A stretch of 60,327 bases of DNA from Kamptonema formosum PCC 10802 (GTDB lineage: Bacteria; Cyanobacteriota; Cyanobacteriia; Cyanobacteriales; Oscillatoriaceae): contig NZ_KB235948.1 of assembly GCF_000332335.1 (NCBI RefSeq), forward strand, positions 2,936,570 through 2,996,896, read 5' to 3'. Position 1 is the stretch's first letter. The number at the start of each line of letters is the position of its first letter. Under the pieces are notes generated by a model. That model did not search any database, was not told the DNA's origin, and saw only the letters and a program-made list of their open reading frames with translations. This document shows, one piece after another, positions 1 through 8,665 of the stretch. The translations under genes and the position numbers were made by a program.

Positions 1-13
1 GATTTGAGTTAGA

Positions 14-177
14 TATAGCAGTATGCACTTAGGTTAGAACATTAGACCTTCAGGGGGGGCGGGACGCCTGCCCTACGTCTATATAGCAGTAAGCATTTAG
101 GAAACCTACATTCCGGCCTCCCTTGCTCCAGAGCTCCCGAAGCTTCTATTGTTCTAACCAATATGATTGCTGCTATA
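14..177. mobile_element. Family A MITE-like element, copy A1
   Basis: A 164-bp element with inverted ends: TAGCAG follows a TA on the left and CTGCTA precedes a TA on the right. The interior carries a CG-rich hairpin (GGGACGCCTGCCC) and a second internal TATAGCAGTAAGCATTTAGG. The same sequence recurs in reverse orientation at 7032-7194 and in direct orientation at 30655-30816. It has no coding capacity. TA-bounded ends suggest mobilisation by an IS630/Tc1-mariner type transposase, which is inference. Confidence 0.75.
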
Positions 178-179
178 AT
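149..179 (+). promoter_or_regulatory. Possible sixA promoter formed by the end of element A1
   Basis: The right end of the A1 element, CTGCTATA followed by AT, creates a perfect TATAAT at 174-179. A weak TTGTTC lies at 149-154 with a 19-base spacer. It would fire toward sixA about 125 bases downstream. Only the hexamer match is seen. Confidence 0.25.
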
Positions 180-303
180 GTCCGTTCCCTAAGGGGCTAC
201 TCCCCTACCCCAGCGGGGAACCTTTTGCTGTTACAATTTTTACAAATTGTCAATTTAGAATCACCGATTGTCAAGAGTAAATAAGTGTTGTGGGGAGAAG
301 CAA

Positions 304-807
304 GTGGCGACCGCAAAACTGTATTTAATCCGTCACGGAATCGCAGCTGACCGGCAAGACCGGCAAAAAGACGAGGAGCGAGCGCTGACGGAAGAGGGGA
401 CTCGCAAAAGCAAGCAAGTGGCCAAGAAGCTGCGGGATTTGGATATCCGCTTCGATTTGATTTTGACAAGTCCCCTGGTGCGGGCGCGGCAAACTGCTGA
501 AATTCTGCGGTCTGCCGGCCTGTCGGGGAAAATAGAGGAATCTGCCTATCTGGCACCCGATGGCGATATCAACAGCTGGCTGGAGACATTAGAAAGCTGG
601 CGCGATGGGGGTGGCAGCAGCTTGGCACTGGTTGGCCACCAGCCGGATTTGGGGAACTGGGCGGAAATCTTGGTCTGGGGGGAAGCGCGACAGGGGCTGG
701 TGCTGAAAAAGGCGGGGATCGTTGGGTTGCTCCTCCCCGACACCGGCACCGCCGCCGGTCGCTGCGCCCTGTTCTGGCTGACTTCGCCCAAGTTGCTGGC
801 CGTGTGA
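304..807 (+). CDS. sixA: Phosphohistidine phosphatase SixA
   Basis: Histidine phosphatase superfamily protein of 167 residues that would remove phosphate from phosphohistidine, for example on His-containing phosphotransfer domains. The signature LIRHG lies at residues 8-12, with the nucleophile His11, and the second conserved histidine is in GHQPD around residue 118. The length matches SixA. I chose the GTG at 304 because GGGGAG at 292-297 sits six bases upstream; an in-frame TTG at 268 would add 12 residues unlike the family and has no ribosome site. The gene precedes citrate synthase on the same strand with a 91-base gap, so co-transcription is possible. A MITE-like element lies upstream and may supply the promoter. 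Confidence 0.88.
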   Translation: MATAKLYLIRHGIAADRQDRQKDEERALTEEGTRKSKQVAKKLRDLDIRFDLILTSPLVRARQTAEILRSAGLSGKIEESAYLAPDGDINSWLETLESWRDGGGSSLALVGHQPDLGNWAEILVWGEARQGLVLKKAGIVGLLLPDTGTAAGRCALFWLTSPKLLAV

Positions 808-898
808 CAGGGCATTAAATAATCCTTGCGAAAAAGGAACATTCTATGGACTTCTGGTAAAGTACCCACAAGACACAACGAAAGCAAAGGGTACAGCA

Positions 899-2056
899 AT
901 GACTGTCGCCAACGAAGTTAAGGCAGGGTTTGAATTTAAGCCCGGATTAGAAGGTGTTCCCGCCACGATGTCCAGCATCAGCTACGTCGATGGCAAGAAA
1001 GGAGTGCTGGAATATCGGGGGATTCCTATCCAAGAGCTGGCAGCAAAAAGCACCTTTTTGGAAACTTCCTATCTGCTGATCTGGGGGGAACTTCCCACCC
1101 AGGAAGAACTGGAAGCCTTTGAGCATAAAATCCGCTACCACCGGCGGATTAAGTACCGCATCCGGGACATGATGAAATGCTTTCCGGAGAGCGGGCACCC
1201 GATGGACGCCCTGCAAGCTTGTGCGGCGGCCCTCGGTTTGTTCTATTCCCGCCGCGCTCTGGATGACCCCACCTACATCCGGGCGGCTGTCGTGCGGCTG
1301 CTGGCGAAAATTCCTACAATGGTGGCGGCTTTCCAGCTGATGCGCAAGGGCAACGACCCGGTGCAGCCTCGCGATGATTTGGACTACTCGGCTAATTTCC
1401 TGTATATGCTTAAGGAGCAGGAGCCAGACCCCCTGGCGGCTCACGCCTTTGATGTCTGCCTGACGCTGCACGCCGAGCACACGATGAATGCTTCTACCTT
1501 CTCGGCACGGGTGACGGCTTCTACCCTCACGGACCCCTACGCCGTGATCGCCTCAGCTGTGGGGACTTTGGCCGGCCCGCTGCACGGGGGTGCCAATGAA
1601 GAAGTGATGACGATGCTCGAGCAAATTGGCACGGTGGATAATGTCCGCGCATTCGTGGAGAATTCCATTGAGCGCAAAACTAAAATTATGGGCTTTGGCC
1701 ACCGGGTCTACAAGGTGAAAGACCCGCGAGCCATTATCCTGCAGCACTTGGCGGAACAGCTGTTCGAGAAGTTTGGCCACGACCGGTACTACGACGTTGC
1801 CCTGGAGCTGGAGCGCATTGTTGAGGAAAAATTGGCTCACAAAGGAGTGTACGCCAATATCGATTTCTACTCCGGTCTGGTCTACCGGAAACTGGGCATT
1901 CCGGATGATTTGTTCACGCCGATTTTTGCCATCGCCCGCGTCGCCGGCTGGCTGGCTCACTGGAAAGAACAGCTGGGAGAAAACCGCATCTACCGGCCCA
2001 CCCAGATTTACACCGGCTCGCACAGCGCTCCCTACGTTCCTATGGAAGAGCGCTAG
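899..2056 (+). CDS. gltA: Citrate synthase
   Basis: Condenses oxaloacetate and acetyl-CoA to citrate, feeding 2-oxoglutarate for nitrogen assimilation; cyanobacteria use it mainly biosynthetically. The 385-residue length fits the short bacterial form. Visible signatures are GPLHGGANEEVM near residue 225 (first catalytic His), MGFGHRVYK near 263 (second His) and NIDFYSGL near 319 (catalytic Asp). The start ATG is preceded by AAAGG at a normal distance. The protein could in principle be a 2-methylcitrate synthase, since the short forms overlap in sequence, but no propionate genes are adjacent. The 3' flank is gene-free for nearly 600 bases. Confidence 0.93.
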   Translation: MTVANEVKAGFEFKPGLEGVPATMSSISYVDGKKGVLEYRGIPIQELAAKSTFLETSYLLIWGELPTQEELEAFEHKIRYHRRIKYRIRDMMKCFPESGHPMDALQACAAALGLFYSRRALDDPTYIRAAVVRLLAKIPTMVAAFQLMRKGNDPVQPRDDLDYSANFLYMLKEQEPDPLAAHAFDVCLTLHAEHTMNASTFSARVTASTLTDPYAVIASAVGTLAGPLHGGANEEVMTMLEQIGTVDNVRAFVENSIERKTKIMGFGHRVYKVKDPRAIILQHLAEQLFEKFGHDRYYDVALELERIVEEKLAHKGVYANIDFYSGLVYRKLGIPDDLFTPIFAIARVAGWLAHWKEQLGENRIYRPTQIYTGSHSAPYVPMEER

Positions 2057-2640
2057 CCGGTGGGAACGGTACTGTCACTTTCGATAGGTTACTCATTTCA
2101 TGAGGTTAGGGTGCAAAATCGGGAAGAGTCAATCTACAAAGCAATTCCTGGTTTACACCCTCTTCTATTTTTGGAGAGTAAACAGCCGGAAATGATAGCG
2201 GGGAGCCTGGCGCGCCCTGACTGCGCCCAACCCCTAAAGCCCGCTTGGGGAAAGCGCAAATTTCAATCCCTGACAGGGATTGGAGAAAAACAAACTCAGC
2301 GCCATTGCTCCGTAACAGCACATTCCCGGACCGGGATTGCATTCGGCCCTTTGTAAAAACCCCTCCCCTCTTCCCTCCCCACAGAGATCTCGGCTCAACC
2401 GGCCCCTATCTCTGGGAGCCCTTGAGGCCCTCTCTGCGCCCGCTACAAACCATCACGACGCCGCAGGGAAGAATATTATACAGCTTTAGGGGAAAAGTTT
2501 CAATATTTACAATAAAAATTTACAATGGCAGGTCAGCAGGATGTCTGATTGGAGATAGTCTTGTGCCAGCCGCGCAGCGATATACTGGAATGCGGTGGGG
2601 CAGTAAAAAATCTTCATAATCTGTGATCTAAACGGGAAAC
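2057..2640. other. Intergenic region gltA-ndhA
   Basis: No convincing gene: the open frames here overlap each other and have no recognisable family or ribosome site. One isolated palindromic motif, TTTCAATCCCTGACAGGGATT around 2262-2282, resembles a fragment of a cyanobacterial CRISPR repeat but is single. The ndhA promoter must lie in the AT-rich 2480-2640 part; no clear consensus is visible. Confidence 0.5.
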
Positions 2641-3759
2641 ATGAACCCAGGAATCGACCTGCAAGGAAGTTTTGTACAAGCCCTCAAGGATTTGGGGGTG
2701 CCGCCGGATGTGGCCAAAGCGATCTGGATACCGCTGCCAATGTTGCTGATGCTCGTCGCGGCAACGGTGGGGGTGCTGGTGACGGTTTGGCTAGAGCGAA
2801 AAATTTCAGCCGCAGTCCAACAGCGGATTGGCCCAGAATTTGCAGGCCCTCTGGGCGTGCTGCAACCGGCAGCGGACGGACTGAAGCTGCTGTTCAAAGA
2901 GGATATCGTGCCGGTGAAAGCCGACGCGCTGCTGTTCACCCTCGGGCCGGTGATTGTCGTGATTCCAGTGTTTGTGTCCTACCTGATCGTGCCCTTCGGA
3001 CAGGACCTGATCGTCGGCAATCTGGGAACAGCAGTGTTTCTGTGGATTGCCCTGTCCAGCATTCAGCCGATTGGCTTGCTGATGTCAGGCTACGCATCCA
3101 ACAACAAATACTCCCTGCTGGGGGGATTGCGGGCGGCGGCGCAGTCGATCAGTTACGAAATTCCCCTGGCGCTGAGCGTGCTGGCCATCGTTATGATGTC
3201 CAACAGCCTCAGCACCATCGACATCGTGCAGCAGCAATCGGGCTACGGCATTCTCGGCTGGAATATCTGGCGTCAGCCGGTCGGCTTCCTGATCTTTTGG
3301 ATTGCCGTGCTGGCAGAGTGCGAGCGCCTTCCCTTTGACTTGCCAGAAGCAGAAGAAGAACTGGTGGCGGGATACCAGACTGAGTATGCCGGCATGAAAT
3401 TCGCCCTGTATTACTTGGCGTCCTATGTCAACCTGGTTCTCTCTTCCCTGCTGGTTGCAGTCCTGTACCTGGGGGGGTGGGAGTTCCCGATTCCGGTTGG
3501 GTTGCTAGCTGGCTGGCTCGGCGTCAGCGAGACGACGCCTTGGCTGCAGGTCGTGACGGCAACGCTGGGCATTACCATGACGCTGCTGAAGGCTTACTTT
3601 TTCGTGTTCCTGGCCATCCTGCTGCGCTGGACTGTGCCTAGAGTCCGCATTGACCAGCTTCTGGATCTGGGCTGGAAGTTCCTGCTGCCGGTGGCTCTGG
3701 TGAATCTGCTGCTGACTGCCGGTTTGAAGTTGGCTTTTCCTTTTGCTTTTGGGGGTTAA
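2641..3759 (+). CDS. ndhA: NAD(P)H-quinone oxidoreductase subunit 1 (NdhA)
   Basis: Membrane-arm subunit of the thylakoid NDH-1 complex, at the junction with the peripheral arm where plastoquinone is reduced; used in respiration and cyclic electron flow around photosystem I. The 372-residue protein has about eight hydrophobic segments. Family signatures visible are [17 protein letters not shown] (residues 45-60) and the acidic loop [20 protein letters not shown] near residue 230, which belongs to the quinone chamber. It heads the conserved cyanobacterial order ndhA-ndhI-ndhG-ndhE, all present here on one strand. The 196-base spacer to ndhI is long for the operon and contains a dispersed repeat. 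Confidence 0.97.
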   Translation: MNPGIDLQGSFVQALKDLGVPPDVAKAIWIPLPMLLMLVAATVGVLVTVWLERKISAAVQQRIGPEFAGPLGVLQPAADGLKLLFKEDIVPVKADALLFTLGPVIVVIPVFVSYLIVPFGQDLIVGNLGTAVFLWIALSSIQPIGLLMSGYASNNKYSLLGGLRAAAQSISYEIPLALSVLAIVMMSNSLSTIDIVQQQSGYGILGWNIWRQPVGFLIFWIAVLAECERLPFDLPEAEEELVAGYQTEYAGMKFALYYLASYVNLVLSSLLVAVLYLGGWEFPIPVGLLAGWLGVSETTPWLQVVTATLGITMTLLKAYFFVFLAILLRWTVPRVRIDQLLDLGWKFLLPVALVNLLLTAGLKLAFPFAFGG

Positions 3760-3805
3760 TTAGAAAGGAACCGCCATAGGCGCGTCAGCGACTTCCCGTA
3801 GGGTA

Positions 3806-3825
3806 GACGCCAAGAACGCCAAGAG
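3806..3825. repeat. Short dispersed repeat (GACGCCAAGAACGCCAAGAG)
   Basis: A 20-bp repeat in the ndhA-ndhI spacer built of two GACGCCAAG/AACGCCAAG units. The reverse complement of the same unit ends menE at about 52758-52780, where it supplies the last codons. Its recurrence within the window is the only evidence for a family. Confidence 0.5.
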
Positions 3826-3955
3826 AATAGAGAGTTTTGGGGTTTGAGTTTTTGAGTAGCTCAGTCCTCAAGGCTCCTAACTTTATCTGACAGGAAAAAG
3901 AGCGGGAAGCAGAGAGTTTTAAGCGGTTAGCGAAGAAAGAGAGAGTGAGAGCGCG

Positions 3956-4540
3956 ATGCTAAAGTTCCTCAACCAAGTTGGCGATTACACGAAAGAGGCG
4001 ATTCAAGCTGCTAAGTATATCGGTCAGGGGCTGTCGGTGACGTTTGACCACATGCGCCGGCGTCCGATTACGGTGCAGTATCCTTATGAGAAGCTGATTC
4101 CTTCGGAGCGGTTCCGGGGCAGGATTCACTTCGAGTTTGACAAGTGCATTGCTTGCGAAGTGTGCGTGCGGGTGTGTCCGATCAACCTGCCGGTGGTGGA
4201 CTGGGAGTTCAATAAGGAGACGAAGAAGAAACAGCTGAAGCATTACAGTATTGACTTTGGCGTTTGTATCTTTTGCGGGAACTGTGTGGAATACTGCCCG
4301 ACGAACTGTCTGTCGATGACAGAAGAGTACGAACTGGCGGCGTATGACCGGCACGAGTTGAATTATGATAGCGTCGCCCTGGGACGGTTGCCTTATAAGG
4401 TGACGCTTGACCCAATGGTGACGCCGCTGCGAGAGCTGGCTTATCTGCCGAAGGGGGTGACGGAACCTCACGATTTGCCGGCTTCCTCTCGTCGCGCCGG
4501 TCAGCGCCCAGAGGAAATTCTGGAGCAAATGGAAAAGTAG
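3956..4540 (+). CDS. ndhI: NAD(P)H-quinone oxidoreductase subunit I (NdhI, 2x[4Fe-4S])
   Basis: Peripheral-arm iron-sulfur subunit of NDH-1 that passes electrons from the ferredoxin-side donor toward the quinone site. The 194-residue protein has two complete ferredoxin motifs: Cys64, Cys67, Cys70, Cys74 and Cys104, Cys107, Cys110, Cys114. The N-terminal amphipathic stretch (residues 8-30) and the C-terminal region rich in Leu/Pro/Arg match cyanobacterial NdhI. Followed after 92 bases by ndhG. No residue expected for cluster binding is missing. Confidence 0.97.
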   Translation: MLKFLNQVGDYTKEAIQAAKYIGQGLSVTFDHMRRRPITVQYPYEKLIPSERFRGRIHFEFDKCIACEVCVRVCPINLPVVDWEFNKETKKKQLKHYSIDFGVCIFCGNCVEYCPTNCLSMTEEYELAAYDRHELNYDSVALGRLPYKVTLDPMVTPLRELAYLPKGVTEPHDLPASSRRAGQRPEEILEQMEK

Positions 4541-4632
4541 GGTGCGGGCGCGTTTGGGCTAGGGGCTAGCAAGGTTTCCTAGCAACTAGCCACAAGCATG
4601 CAGGTAAAGGACAGAGGAGAAAGGACAAAGAA

Positions 4633-5250
4633 GTGAATTTAGCGGAAGGCGTTCAGATTGTTTCGTTTGGCTTGCTGGCTGTGATGATGATTGGAGCGGC
4701 TTTGGGGGTGGTGCTGCTCTCCAATATTGTCTACTCAGCCTTTTTGCTGGGGGGCGTTTTTATTAGCATTTCCGGGATGTACCTGTTGCTGAATGCCGAT
4801 TTTGTGGCGGCGGCGCAGGTGCTGATCTATGTGGGCGCAGTTAATGTGCTGATCCTGTTTGCCATTATGCTGGTGAACAAGCGGGAGGATTTTCCATCCC
4901 TGGCCAATGCCTGGATTCGCAGAGGGGCAACGGCGCTGGTTTGTGCCGGCTTGTTTGCGCTGCTGAGCGCTATGGTCCTGTCCACTCCCTGGGCGGTGTC
5001 AGCTGCTCCGGCTGCTGGAAATTCTTCGATTGTGGTGATCGGAGAGCATTTCTTCAGCGACTTTTTGCTGCCGTTTGAGCTAGCCTCTGTGCTGTTGCTG
5101 ATGGCAATGGTGGGCGCGATTATTTTGGCGCGCCGGGATTTTGTGCCGGAGGAGATTTCTCCGGATCTGCCCCAGCCGCCGGTGCTGACTCTGCCAGAGC
5201 GCCCTCGCGAACTGGCCGCCGCATCGAAAGATCGCACTCCATCTCCCTAA
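4633..5250 (+). CDS. ndhG: NAD(P)H-quinone oxidoreductase subunit 6 (NdhG)
   Basis: Membrane-arm subunit of NDH-1 (homologue of mitochondrial ND6/NuoJ). The 205 residues contain five hydrophobic helices, including the conserved third helix DFVAAAQVLIYVGAVNVLILF at about residues 56-76, whose pi-bulge glycine region is central to coupling in complex I. The C-terminal tail after residue 180 is polar and Pro-rich. The start is a GTG; purine-rich GAGGAGAAAGGA lies upstream. An alternative ATG lies about 17 codons later but would remove part of the first helix. It sits between ndhI and ndhE as in other cyanobacteria. Confidence 0.95.
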   Translation: MNLAEGVQIVSFGLLAVMMIGAALGVVLLSNIVYSAFLLGGVFISISGMYLLLNADFVAAAQVLIYVGAVNVLILFAIMLVNKREDFPSLANAWIRRGATALVCAGLFALLSAMVLSTPWAVSAAPAAGNSSIVVIGEHFFSDFLLPFELASVLLLMAMVGAIILARRDFVPEEISPDLPQPPVLTLPERPRELAAASKDRTPSP

Positions 5251-5267
5251 ATCAGATAGGTTTTGTG

Positions 5268-5288
5268 GCGCAGGCGTCTCGCCTGCGC
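5268..5288. repeat. Hairpin repeat between ndhG and ndhE
   Basis: Perfect inverted repeat GCGCAGGCG-TCT-CGCCTGCGC. The same hairpin type (CAGGCGTCNCGCCTG) occurs at 21476-21500, inside family A elements and inside menC. In this operon position it could also act on mRNA stability between ndhG and ndhE, which is inference. Confidence 0.6.
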
Positions 5289-5365
5289 TGCCGGTCCGGT
5301 CTGGAGAATTTTAGTTCGGGTAAGGCGCTCAGCCTGCAGACATGTCGTAGAAAGTAAGAGGACTC

Positions 5366-5677
5366 ATGCAACTGCAACTCCAGTATTTCCTATTGTTGGC
5401 GGCAGCGCTTTTCTGCATTGGCATTTACGGTTTGATTACCAGCCGCAACGCGGTTCGGGTGCTGATGTCGATTGAGTTGCTGCTCAATGCTGTCAATCTC
5501 AATTTAATGGGTTTTTCCAACTTCCTAGACCCGCAAAATATTAAAGGCCAGGTGTTTTCCGTGTTTGTGATTACAGTGGCGGCTGCTGAGGCGGCAGTGG
5601 GTCTGGCGATTGTTCTGGCCATCTATCGCAACCGCGATACGGTGGATATGGAGCAGTTTAATTTGCTCAAGTGGTGA
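5366..5677 (+). CDS. ndhE: NAD(P)H-quinone oxidoreductase subunit 4L (NdhE)
   Basis: Small membrane-arm subunit of NDH-1 (NuoK/ND4L homologue), 103 residues with three transmembrane helices. The conserved membrane glutamates are visible in [10 protein letters not shown] (residues 36-45) and in the helix [15 protein letters not shown] near residues 74-88; both are part of the proton pathway. The ribosome site AAGAGG precedes the ATG. It is the last gene of the ndhAIGE operon; a palindromic family B element follows 105 bases downstream and could act as terminator. Confidence 0.95.
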   Translation: MQLQLQYFLLLAAALFCIGIYGLITSRNAVRVLMSIELLLNAVNLNLMGFSNFLDPQNIKGQVFSVFVITVAAAEAAVGLAIVLAIYRNRDTVDMEQFNLLKW

Positions 5678-5781
5678 CATCTATTTGATTTGGACCTGTC
5701 AGCCGCAGATAAACCCGGAGGCAGCCGCGCAAGAGCGTTTCTGTTCGTGCCGGCTTCCCGCAGGATACGCAGATTCTATTT

Positions 5782-5875
5782 TAGCGCGTTTCTCATATTA
5801 GTCAGGTACTGAGAAACCCGGTTTCTTAAAGAAACCGGGTTTCTAGGCCGCAGTTCATCCAGCTGAGAGCGGCTA
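5782..5875. mobile_element. Family B palindromic element, copy B1 (complete)
   Basis: A 94-bp element beginning TAGCGCGTTTCTCATA and ending GAGAGCGGCTA. Its core, 5812-5844, is a near-perfect palindrome of two AGAAACCCGGTTTCT-type arms. Copies with both ends are also at 16770-16863 and 18343-18430. No coding capacity. The core can fold into a strong hairpin on either strand and may serve as a bidirectional terminator after ndhE. Confidence 0.75.
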
Positions 5876-5949
5876 TATCTGCTTTGCTCTGCGTTTATCT
5901 GCGGTGGCAAAAATATAATATGAATATATAAAAGCTTAAACTCTATAAC

Positions 5950-6870
5950 GTGCAGCTAAAACAGGTTATTATTGCTCATAAGGCGGGAGACGCCCTGAGC
6001 CAGCGCTCGGCAGAAAAATGGGCGCGACAGCTGGAAAGTCGCGGGTGCCAGGTGCTGATTGGCCCGAGTGGGCCGAAAGATAATCCCTATCCGGTTTTTT
6101 TGGCGTCGGCAGCGCAACAGATCGATCTGGCGATCGTCCTGGGTGGAGATGGCACGGCGCTGACTGCAGCCCGGCAGGTGGCTCCGGATGGCATCCCGAT
6201 TTTGGCAGTCAATGTGGGTGGCCATCTGGGGTTTTTGACGGAGCCGGCTGAGTTATTCCAAGACAGTGAGGGGGTTTGGGACCGGCTGGAGCTGGATCTC
6301 TATGCCGTTCAGCGGCGGATGATGCTGCAAGCGAGGGTGTTTGACGGGGGGCGCGAAAACCTCTCACCGGCAAGCGACAGATACCTAGCACTCAATGAGA
6401 TGTGTGTCAAGCCGGCTGCTCTTGACCGCATCCCCACTTCGATTCTGGAAATGGAGGTGGATGGGGAGGTGGTCGATCAGTACCAGGGGGATGGGCTGAT
6501 TGTGGCGACTCCCACCGGCTCCACTTGCTATACGGCTTCGGCCAATGGCCCGATTCTGCACGATGGCATGGAAGCGATTGCGGTGACGCCTATCTGCCCC
6601 CTGAGTCTCTCCAGTCGCCCGATTGTCCTCCCTCCCGGTTCGGTGGTCAGCATTTGGCCTCTGGCAGATCGGGATCTGAGCACCAAGCTGTGGATGGATG
6701 GGGTGCTGGCCACTTCTATCTGGCCCGGACAGCGGGTGGACGTGCGGATGGCGGACTGTTACGCTAAGTTTATTATTTTGCGGGAAAATTATTCCTACTA
6801 TCAGACGCTGCGGGAAAAGCTGCACTGGGCGGGAGCGAGGATTCGCTACAGCAACAATCACCGCAATTAA
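5950..6870 (+). CDS. nadK: NAD kinase
   Basis: Phosphorylates NAD to NADP, the pool drained by photosynthetic ferredoxin-NADP reductase and used by the Calvin cycle. The 306-residue protein has the diagnostic GGDGT at residues 65-69, the NVGGHLGFLTE loop near residue 90, and the second ATP-NAD kinase motif GDGLIVATPTGSTCY near residue 180. The N-terminus QLKQVIIAHKAGD matches the cyanobacterial sll1415-type paralogue; cyanobacteria normally carry a second, diverged NAD kinase elsewhere. The start is a GTG with no obvious ribosome site, so the exact start is less sure than the identity. Gene-free flanks on both sides suggest it is transcribed alone. Confidence 0.92.
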   Translation: MQLKQVIIAHKAGDALSQRSAEKWARQLESRGCQVLIGPSGPKDNPYPVFLASAAQQIDLAIVLGGDGTALTAARQVAPDGIPILAVNVGGHLGFLTEPAELFQDSEGVWDRLELDLYAVQRRMMLQARVFDGGRENLSPASDRYLALNEMCVKPAALDRIPTSILEMEVDGEVVDQYQGDGLIVATPTGSTCYTASANGPILHDGMEAIAVTPICPLSLSSRPIVLPPGSVVSIWPLADRDLSTKLWMDGVLATSIWPGQRVDVRMADCYAKFIILRENYSYYQTLREKLHWAGARIRYSNNHRN

Positions 6871-7031
6871 GCAGTAAATGGGATGAGTGCCGGCGCGGGC
6901 GCATCGCGTTTTTGCAATTATGCCCCAGCGATTTTAAAGATGCTGTTTCCTCGTTCCGGGGCGTGGCGGGACGCGCCCCTACTGCCTGGGAACGCCTGAA
7001 AGGAGGCTCCGCCGACTTCTCTCCAACCAAT

Positions 7032-7194
7032 TATAGCAGCAGTCATATTGGTTAGAACAATAGAAGCTTTGGGAGCGGGGGAGCAAGAGAGGGCCGAATG
7101 TAGGTTTCCTAAATGCTTACTGCTATATAGAGGTAGGTACGGCGTCCGCCGAGCCTGAAGGTCTAATGTTCTAATCTAAGTGGCTACTGCTATA
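7032..7194. mobile_element. Family A MITE-like element, copy A2
   Basis: A 163-bp copy in the opposite orientation to A1, with TATAGCAGCAG at the left and CTACTGCTATA at the right. Its right TA directly abuts the start of a family B element (TAGCC at 7195), so it inserted at, or next to, the TA that borders that element. Confidence 0.75.
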
Positions 7195-7255
7195 TAGCCT
7201 TTTTCATATTAATGATGTACTGAAAAACCCGGTTTCTTAAAGAAACCGGGTTTCT
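7195..7255. mobile_element. Family B palindromic element, copy B2 (right end lost)
   Basis: Begins TAGCCTTTTTCATATTAATG and contains the core palindrome at 7223-7255. The right arm after GGCATGTA has no CGCTA end, so it is truncated or diverged. It lies between nadK and the convergent amidase gene and may terminate both. Confidence 0.65.
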
Positions 7256-7317
7256 GGCATGTAGGATGCTCCCCACGGGCGCACCCCACTTCACAGCCTG
7301 AGTCTAGGATTTAGCCA

Positions 7318-8388
7318 TCACTTTGTGGCCGGTGCCGCACCCATCCGAATGGAGCGGTCAGCGTTCCGATAGGTGAATGGAATGCTTAACTCCTTGCAGA
7401 AATCAGCCATCAAGACATAGGTTAAATTATTAATAATAATGCCTTGCATAAAAGGCCGGACGGGATACTTAGGGTCACTAATGGTTTGTCCTTCTGCGTC
7501 TTGTGGGCGGTTCATGTAAACATCAACAACGGGGTATCCGGAGATAAGAGGAGAGTCAGCCAGATACTTGGGGGTAAATTTAGACGTCAGCAAATTAACG
7601 TACCGGTGATTCTGGCTAAAGGTTACCGGAACGCCATAGGCGGCTGCCAGTTTAGAAAGCTGAGCGTAGCAGCGATTGTCGGGCAAAAGGTAGCCGGTGG
7701 TAATTAACTGAGACTCCAGATATATCTTGCATTCATTCGATGTCCCCGCCGGCGGTGCCGGTGAGTTGACGCTGATTTCTGGAACCGACATCTGACTCAG
7801 GTATTTTTTTATCTTGTCCCGCAAGATAAACCCTCCCTTACCTTCGGGATCGGAGGGTTTCAGCTGCCACAAATCCCAGCGCTCGACAAATCCCCCTGGC
7901 CAGCCGTCAAACCAAGAATAGGGGCCATAGTTTTCGTGCGGCATTCCCAACTCGCGAGCTTTGCGCACATAGTCCTCAACTTGCGGTGTGGAACTAGGCC
8001 ACTTCCACTCTGATACCAGCTTGGCTTTTTCTAGGGGGAAGTCTCGATTTGCCGCGGCTTCCGCGTGAGTCATTACGCGAGTAATGGTGATCTCTTCTGG
8101 CTTCCAGCCTAATTTAAAGGCGAGTTGAGCGGCTTCCTTACACATATTCTCAATTTGAATATTGGTGGGAGGGTAGTCTTCCCAACCCCTTTCGCCCATA
8201 CAGGATATAGCGATAGAAACCGACTCTTCATTGCGCCCTGCTGTGTGTTCTTTGAGCGGCTGGTCGTAGCCGGTGAGATGTTTAACTGCGCCATTTCCTA
8301 AAATGACGGTGTGATAGTGGCCCGGTTGCGCCCAGGAGTAATCTGTCGCTGTCCAGTGCAGGTAAATCTTTTTGATGTTTTGACCCAT
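7318..8388 (-). CDS. N-acetylmuramoyl-L-alanine amidase (PGRP-type) with C-terminal stalk-like domain
   Basis: A 356-residue protein with an amidase_2/PGRP-like domain in the first 150 residues: IYLHWTATDYSW (first zinc His), a GRN-E-SVSIAISCMG stretch and TRVMTHAEAA (second His region). These enzymes cut the amide between muramic acid and the peptide stem. The C-terminal part (about 240-356) has the alternating pattern of copper amine oxidase N-terminal-like stalk domains (YAQLSKLAAAYGVPVTF, ADFCKELSIPFTYRN), seen in cell-surface proteins. No signal peptide is visible, so export is unclear; a phage-like or intracellular role is an alternative. The ATG at 8388 is chosen because AAAGG lies eight bases upstream on the minus strand; a longer frame upstream adds 25 unconserved residues. 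Confidence 0.75.
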   Translation of the reverse strand: MGQNIKKIYLHWTATDYSWAQPGHYHTVILGNGAVKHLTGYDQPLKEHTAGRNEESVSIAISCMGERGWEDYPPTNIQIENMCKEAAQLAFKLGWKPEEITITRVMTHAEAAANRDFPLEKAKLVSEWKWPSSTPQVEDYVRKARELGMPHENYGPYSWFDGWPGGFVERWDLWQLKPSDPEGKGGFILRDKIKKYLSQMSVPEISVNSPAPPAGTSNECKIYLESQLITTGYLLPDNRCYAQLSKLAAAYGVPVTFSQNHRYVNLLTSKFTPKYLADSPLISGYPVVDVYMNRPQDAEGQTISDPKYPVRPFMQGIIINNLTYVLMADFCKELSIPFTYRNADRSIRMGAAPATK

Positions 8389-8481
8389 TTTTTTTGCCTT
8401 TATTGGATTGGATCTAAGAATAATAGAGAGTGCGATTGCATGAGAAAAAATTCGCCTCTCCAAATGGCTCGTGCGCCTCGC

Positions 8482-8665
8482 CCCGGCTGTTCAGTTTCTC
8501 TATACACCGGCTTTTTCAGCTCGCCGGCACAGGAAAAAAAAACCTAACAGCTAACAGGGAAAAATTCCCGAGCCGCGCTGAAGCCCCCGGCTGTTCGGTT
8601 TCTCTATACACCGGCTCGTGCCTCTCACCGGCACAGTTGGGAAAATAGCTAACAGCTAACAGCAA
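8482..8665. repeat. Imperfect 104-bp tandem duplication
   Basis: CCCGGCTGTTCAGTTTCTCT at 8482 recurs as CCCGGCTGTTCGGTTTCTCT at 8586, a period of 104. The shared part continues through TATACACCGGCT, a CGGCACAG block and AACAGCTAACAG. No gene is present. Confidence 0.65.

Noticed and set aside
2060-2619. Two overlapping + strand frames between gltA and ndhA
   Set aside because: They overlap in different frames, lack ribosome sites and encode no known motif.
1-7194. gltA-ndh-nadK block as a composite transposon bounded by two inverted family A copies
   Set aside because: A1 and A2 are inverted and flank 7 kb, but the genes between are core cyanobacterial genes in conserved order, and A copies elsewhere are solitary.
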